38,847 bases of DNA from Flavobacteriales bacterium (lineage in GTDB: Bacteria > Bacteroidota > Bacteroidia > Flavobacteriales > BACL11). A program made the translations under genes and the position numbers. The notes beneath the pieces are model-generated. The model worked only from the letters and a program-made list of their open reading frames with translations. It had not been told where the DNA came from and did no database searches. How positions within the stretch are numbered: position 1 is the stretch's first letter; every line of letters begins with the position of its first letter. Positions 35,016 through 38,847 of this stretch are shown here, piece after piece. The stretch covers positions 1-38,847 of the forward strand of contig DUAO01000013.1 of NCBI GenBank assembly GCA_012960805.1, written 5' to 3'.

Positions 35016-35771
35016 TTATTCTCCAATTATTGACAGTGGGTATTTCAATTTTTTATAGTCCTCCAACACTGCTTTTATTGTTCCCGCCCATATCTCGGTC
35101 TCCACTCTTAATAACAAGTGGTTAGCGTCATCAGTAATCCAAATTTTCATTTTTTCCCCATCTTCAAAAACTCTTCCTTCTTGCATTTTAGGCTTAAAAA
35201 CTATGCAATCTATTTTTCCCCATTTTGTATCCATAATTTCATTGGTTAAGTATTTTATTTCCAAATTATAGTTCTCATTATCCATAAAAATAGGCACATA
35301 AAAAGATTGGCTATTAATTATGTTTTTCTTTTTAAATGTTCTTGCTAAAAAAAATGCGGAAAGCATATCTTGAGTATTTATAGGAATAAAAAATGAGGAA
35401 TCCTGAGTTATAACTCTACTGTCATTATGATTAAATTGATACCTCTGATTAATTAAATGCCCCCCCTCATTTACAAATCTTTTAAACACAAGAGGGGATA
35501 GGGTGTTGGTATCAATAAAAGTTTCGTAAACATCCCGCACTTTAAAAAACCAGTCAAAAAAAGGAGTTGTTCTTCCTTTGCCAACAATATGAAAGACGGG
35601 TCTATTATTTAACTGTATGCTTTCAGTAATCTCCAAATAAGCAAACCCTACATTAATTGCTCCAAAAGAAACTTTATAGGCGGCATATTCACCTACCTTA
35701 TAGGGCAAATCAGTTTGTGAAAAAACAAGAGTAGAAATTCCAAAAAGTACTATAAACAAACACTGCTTCAT
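35016..35771 (-). CDS. DUF3108 family periplasmic or outer-membrane protein
   Basis: A 251-aa protein recognised as DUF3108, function unknown. Signal peptide MKQCLFIVLFGISTLVFSQ; then LPYKVGEYAAYKVSFGAINVGFAYLEI, the family start, and beta strands forming what is probably a lipocalin-like or LolA-like sheet (inference). DANHLLLRVETEIWAGTIKAVLEDY is the family ending. Its own TATCTTTG box lies 4 nt upstream in the 25-bp gap after gatA, so it may head a separate transcript with the M23 gene and T9SS module. A C7 run (G7 in the coding strand) lies near 35460-35466. Confidence 0.88.
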   Translation of the reverse strand: MKQCLFIVLFGISTLVFSQTDLPYKVGEYAAYKVSFGAINVGFAYLEITESIQLNNRPVFHIVGKGRTTPFFDWFFKVRDVYETFIDTNTLSPLVFKRFVNEGGHLINQRYQFNHNDSRVITQDSSFFIPINTQDMLSAFFLARTFKKKNIINSQSFYVPIFMDNENYNLEIKYLTNEIMDTKWGKIDCIVFKPKMQEGRVFEDGEKMKIWITDDANHLLLRVETEIWAGTIKAVLEDYKKLKYPLSIIGE

Positions 35772-35775
35772 AGCA

Positions 35776-35783
35776 CAAAGATA
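35776..35783 (-). promoter_or_regulatory. -7 box of the DUF3108 gene (TATCTTTG)
   Basis: TATCTTTG matches TAnnTTTG and ends 4 nt before the ATG, inside the 25-bp gap between gatA and this gene. No TTG is seen at -33. Confidence 0.45.
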
Positions 35784-35796
35784 GCAATTAAGATTA

Positions 35797-37212
35797 TTAA
35801 CTTAAATGATTGCTAAAGGCTAATAAATCGACTTCTTTAAAATGGTCTGCCATTAAATGCAGTCCAATTGGAAGACCATTAGAATGTTTTCCTAAAGGAA
35901 TTGATATTGCGGGATTGCCAGCAAGATTTGCTTGTACCGTAAAGATGTCCTCCAAATACATAACTGTTGGATCAGTATGTTTTGTTCCTATCTCAAAAGG
36001 GGTGTGAGGTGTTGTGGGGGAAATTACAAAATCATAATCCTTAAACATTTCATTTGTTTTGTCTTGTATTAGTCGTCTTATTTTTTGTGCTTTTGTAAAA
36101 TAAGCATCATGATATCCAGCGCTCAATACAAAGGTTCCTAACATAATTCTTCTTTTTACTTCTTCCCCAAATCCTTCTGTTCTACTGTTGATATAAGTAC
36201 TTTCTAAATCAGTAATATTTTTGCTTCTATAACCAAAATGTACGCCATCAAAGCGAGCAAGATTAGATGAAGCCTCTGCTGTGGTAATTACATAATAAGT
36301 CGGTACTAAATAATCTAAATAAGGAAAAGATACCGGCTCAACAATATGTCCTTCTGATTTTAATTTTAAGATTTTATCTTCTATTACTTGCTTTATCTCT
36401 GCATCTAAACCTTTACTTTCTAAACATTCTTTTATATATGCAATTCGCTTAGGTTTATTGTCAAATTTTGCTTTTGAATATTCTTCAACCGATTTAGATG
36501 AAACTGTACTATCAAAATTATCAGCCCCAGCAATTATCTCCAGTAATAATGCAGCATCTTCAACATTATTTGTTAGTGGTCCTATTTGATCAAAAGAAGA
36601 CGCATAAGCAATCAAACCATAACGAGAAACACGAGCGTAGGTTGGCTTAAGCCCAACAATGCCGCAAAATGCCGCTGGCTGCCTGATAGAACCTCCGGTA
36701 TCACTTCCTAAAGCTGCTAAACATAATCCTGCAGCTACTGCAGTAGCAGAGCCTCCCGAACTACCTCCTGCAACTTTTGAATTATCAATCGGGTTTTTTA
36801 CAGTGCCGTAAATAGTGTTTTCATTTGCCGAACCCATTGCAAATTCATCACAATTTAAGCGACCAATAATTATAGCATCTTCTGCAAGTAATCGATCAAT
36901 AACAGTTGCGGTAAACAAGGATTCAAAACTATCTAGAATTTTGGAGGAGGCAGATACTTTATGTTTTTTGTAACACAAATTATCCTTAATACCAATAACC
37001 ATTCCTGCAAGTTTCCCGGCTTTTCCATTACTTAATTTTTCATCAACTAGTTTTGCTTGAGCTAAGGCCTCATCAGTATACACCTCAACAAAAGCATTTA
37101 AGTGTTGGTTTTTAGTAATTTCATTAAGGTAGAAATTAGTAATTTCTACACAGTTTGTAGAATGGGTTAAAAGTGCCTCTTGCACTTTTTTAAAAGAACG
37201 AAAAGTTGTCAA
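35797..37212 (-). CDS. gatA: Glu-tRNA(Gln)/Asp-tRNA(Asn) amidotransferase subunit A
   Basis: GatA frees ammonia from glutamine so GatB can amidate misacylated tRNA. The 471-aa amidase-signature protein keeps the Lys-cisSer-Ser triad: Lys in GIKDN near residue 77, Ser in GGSSGGSATAVAAG near 150, and Ser in GSDTGGSIRQPAAFCG near 175. The start is TTG at 37212: an in-frame TAG lies two codons upstream and no ATG is available, while MTTFRSFKKVQEAL fits the family N-terminus. gatB and gatC are not in the window. tatA ends 12 bp upstream, so they are probably co-transcribed. Confidence 0.95.
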   Translation of the reverse strand: MTTFRSFKKVQEALLTHSTNCVEITNFYLNEITKNQHLNAFVEVYTDEALAQAKLVDEKLSNGKAGKLAGMVIGIKDNLCYKKHKVSASSKILDSFESLFTATVIDRLLAEDAIIIGRLNCDEFAMGSANENTIYGTVKNPIDNSKVAGGSSGGSATAVAAGLCLAALGSDTGGSIRQPAAFCGIVGLKPTYARVSRYGLIAYASSFDQIGPLTNNVEDAALLLEIIAGADNFDSTVSSKSVEEYSKAKFDNKPKRIAYIKECLESKGLDAEIKQVIEDKILKLKSEGHIVEPVSFPYLDYLVPTYYVITTAEASSNLARFDGVHFGYRSKNITDLESTYINSRTEGFGEEVKRRIMLGTFVLSAGYHDAYFTKAQKIRRLIQDKTNEMFKDYDFVISPTTPHTPFEIGTKHTDPTVMYLEDIFTVQANLAGNPAISIPLGKHSNGLPIGLHLMADHFKEVDLLAFSNHLS

Positions 37213-37224
37213 TGCCTAAAATTT

Positions 37225-37398
37225 TTAGTCCTCTAAATCTTTTTCAATTTCTTCTTTCCCTTTTTTGAATTCACTAATCCCCTTTCCTAGTCCTTTCATT
37301 AATTCTGGAATTTTTTTACCTCCAAACAATAATAAAACAACTAAAACAATAAGAACAATTTGCCAAGCACCAACTACTAATAATATTGCTAATGTCAT
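37225..37398 (-). CDS. tatA: Sec-independent translocase subunit TatA
   Basis: TatA forms the pore-lining oligomer of the twin-arginine pathway, which exports folded proteins. This 57-aa gene is below the ORF-track cutoff. Translation gives an N-terminal membrane helix ([20 protein letters not shown]), the diagnostic hinge [17 protein letters not shown] (residues 24-40), and a charged tail [15 protein letters not shown]. It is short for a TatA but complete, with a TAA stop. No tatC is seen in the window. It lies between envC (43 bp upstream) and gatA (12 bp downstream). Confidence 0.93.
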   Translation of the reverse strand: MTLAILLVVGAWQIVLIVLVVLLLFGGKKIPELMKGLGKGISEFKKGKEEIEKDLED

Positions 37399-37422
37399 AA
37401 TTTTTGAAATTTAATTATTCTG

Positions 37423-37430
37423 CAAATTTA
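37423..37430 (-). promoter_or_regulatory. -7 box of tatA-gatA (TAAATTTG)
   Basis: TAAATTTG on the minus strand matches TAnnTTTG, 24 nt before the tatA ATG, in the 43-bp gap after envC. The -33 TTG is not apparent. Confidence 0.4.
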
Positions 37431-37441
37431 TGCATTTTGAT

Positions 37442-38695
37442 TTAATAAGCCTTATATAACCATTTAGATGGGTCGTGTTTATCATACCCCTCCCAAATTT
37501 CAAAATGCAATTCTGTTTTTTCTTCTACTTCTTGCGTGAAGATGATTCCTATTTTCTCCTTAGATAAAAGCTTATCACCAACTTTTACACTCACTTCTTC
37601 CAGCCCAGAGTACACGGTAAAATACTCACCATGATTGATTAAAATTGCCTTTCCTTCACCTTTAATAAAAAATATTCTGCTAATTGTACCATCAAAAACA
37701 GCTCTAACAATGGCTTTTTTGTCAGTTGCAATATCAATTCCGTTATTAAACGTTTCTATCCCAACAAAAACAGCATGTTTTTGTTTGCCATAACCTTGTA
37801 CAATCACCCCTTTTTCTAATGGCCATGGGAGTTTCCCTTTATTATTATTAAATTCTGATGATAGTGCTATTGCTCTTGGGGTTAAAGCAAATCCTTTATT
37901 CTTTTTTTCCGCCTCCTCTCTAGTTTTACGTATTTCCTCTTCAATAATCTTTCGTATTTCATCATCCAAAGCTTTTGCTTGTCTTTGTTTGTCTTGTAGT
38001 TGCTTTTTGAATATTATTTCTGAATTACTTAGATTATAAATCAGCTCTTGTTTTTCATGCTTGGTATTGCTAATTGCAATTAACTCTTTCTTCTTAGCGC
38101 TAATCAACTCTTTTTTTGATGCTGATTCTAAGATAAGTTGATCTTTTTGAGTATTTAAATCAACTTTTTGACTTTCTAGTTCCTTTTGACTTTCAGTTAT
38201 TTTTTCAACCTGATTTTTACGAAAAGATGTATATTGCCTTAAATACACTATGCGCTTGTAAGCTTGATTAAAATCTTCAGCAGAAATAATAAACATCAAA
38301 TCATTACGATTGCCTTTCTTTTTAAAACAAGCATAAATCATTTTCGCATATTCGCTTTTTAGCAATTCTAAATTCTCCTGTTCTGTTTTAATTGATTGCT
38401 CTGTTTTAATAATAGCCTGTTCTGTTTTTTGGACTTGCTTATTCAGCAAACTTATCTCAATATTCAAGGTCTGTGACAAATATTCTTGATTTTGAATTTG
38501 TTTATCTAAAATTTTTAAATAACTGAGTGATTTATCTTTATTTGTTTTTGTTTTTTTTAATAACTCGGCAGTATAACTTATCTCTTTTTCGATGGCTAAT
38601 TTTTGTTTTTTCAACTCTTCTTTTGTTTGTGAAAAAGCTGAAAAACTCAATAAAAATGCAAAAAAGACAAGGATATATTTATTCCGCCTCAACAT
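37442..38695 (-). CDS. envC: Murein hydrolase activator EnvC (coiled coil, degenerate M23)
   Basis: EnvC activates amidases that split septal peptidoglycan. I use the ATG at 38695, which places the signal peptide (RRNKYILVFFAFLLSFSAFSQ) at the N-terminus and overlaps the DUF4292 stop by 17 bp; the track start at 38734 would add 13 residues before it. The 417-aa product has a long coiled coil (about residues 23-260) and a C-terminal LytM-like domain. Its metal motifs are degenerate: FNNGIDIATD has Asn for the first His, and KTELHFEIW has Glu for the catalytic His. That pattern suits a non-catalytic activator. An amidase is not in the window. Confidence 0.9.
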   Translation of the reverse strand: MLRRNKYILVFFAFLLSFSAFSQTKEELKKQKLAIEKEISYTAELLKKTKTNKDKSLSYLKILDKQIQNQEYLSQTLNIEISLLNKQVQKTEQAIIKTEQSIKTEQENLELLKSEYAKMIYACFKKKGNRNDLMFIISAEDFNQAYKRIVYLRQYTSFRKNQVEKITESQKELESQKVDLNTQKDQLILESASKKELISAKKKELIAISNTKHEKQELIYNLSNSEIIFKKQLQDKQRQAKALDDEIRKIIEEEIRKTREEAEKKNKGFALTPRAIALSSEFNNNKGKLPWPLEKGVIVQGYGKQKHAVFVGIETFNNGIDIATDKKAIVRAVFDGTISRIFFIKGEGKAILINHGEYFTVYSGLEEVSVKVGDKLLSKEKIGIIFTQEVEEKTELHFEIWEGYDKHDPSKWLYKAY

Positions 38696-38847
38696 AAGAG
38701 CTTGGTATTTTAAAAGGTAGTTTTTGTTTTTCATTAAAAACTATTTTTGAATAATCTAATGTGGCTTCAAAATTTTCAGAAGATCTAACGCTTATTGAAA
38801 ATTGTTTTGGGAAGATAAATTCATTTTGATTTATGAATGATGAAAAT
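38679..38847 (-). CDS. DUF4292 family protein, 3' end only
   Basis: An open frame enters from the right edge and stops at TAA (38679-38681), giving 55 residues. The end, FPKQFSISVRSSENFEATLDY...NEKQKLPFKIPSSY, matches the C-terminus of DUF4292 proteins, which are probable lipoproteins of unknown function commonly found just before envC in Bacteroidota. It is absent from the ORF track because its start is outside the window. It overlaps the envC start by 17 bp, so it is likely in the same transcript. Confidence 0.8.
   Translation of the reverse strand, partial: FSSFINQNEFIFPKQFSISVRSSENFEATLDYSKIVFNEKQKLPFKIPSSYVEAE

Overview
The window is a compact, AT-rich (by eye about one third G+C) chromosomal segment of a member of the Bacteroidota, most likely Flavobacteriales-like. 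The evidence is the gene content: single-chain GlyS, DUF4175, DUF3109, DUF4837 and DUF4292 families, PorZ, PorP/SprF, type A and type B type IX secretion (T9SS) sorting domains, and promoters of the Bacteroidota form TTG-N17-19-TAnnTTTG. Genes are packed tightly, with many 1-4 bp start/stop overlaps, no gene-free stretch above 300 bp, and no recognisable prophage, insertion sequence or CRISPR array.

Layout. Bases 1-4,085 hold the first codons of an unknown leftward gene, a DUF3109 protein, glyS, folB and gltX. A rightward operon at 4,173-10,677 encodes a large DUF4175 coiled-coil membrane protein, YbeY (rRNA maturation), MnmG (tRNA modification) and a zinc-ribbon methyltransferase. A secreted fibronectin-III protein of unknown role and a tRNA-Arg(UCG) follow. 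A rightward operon at 12,045-19,812 carries porZ, recO, a TonB-dependent receptor and a ten-Asp-box T9SS cargo protein. Converging on it are a DUF4837 lipoprotein and an MltD-like lytic transglycosylase. dxs reads away from that pair, then asnS-rpoN-PAP2-like membrane protein form a rightward operon.

The right end (27,683-38,847) reads leftward: DUF4292 (partial), EnvC, TatA (57 aa, missed by the ORF track), GatA, DUF3108, an M23 peptidase, a 1,229-aa type B T9SS surface protein, a PorP/SprF protein and an OmpA/PD40 protein. The last three are translationally coupled and look like a cargo, outer-membrane partner and periplasmic anchor module.

Functionally the window mixes translation and core metabolism (three aminoacyl-tRNA synthetases, GatA, MnmG, YbeY, Dxs, FolB, RpoN, RecO) with cell-envelope work (peptidoglycan hydrolases and activator, T9SS machinery and cargo, TonB receptor). 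I found no clearly new defence or mobile system. The most interesting signals are -7 promoter boxes 4-5 nt from start codons (possible leaderless mRNAs), an 11-T tract in the signal-peptide codons of the large surface protein, family-level replacements of metal ligands (YbeY, M23, PAP2-like), and the two T9SS-linked operons.
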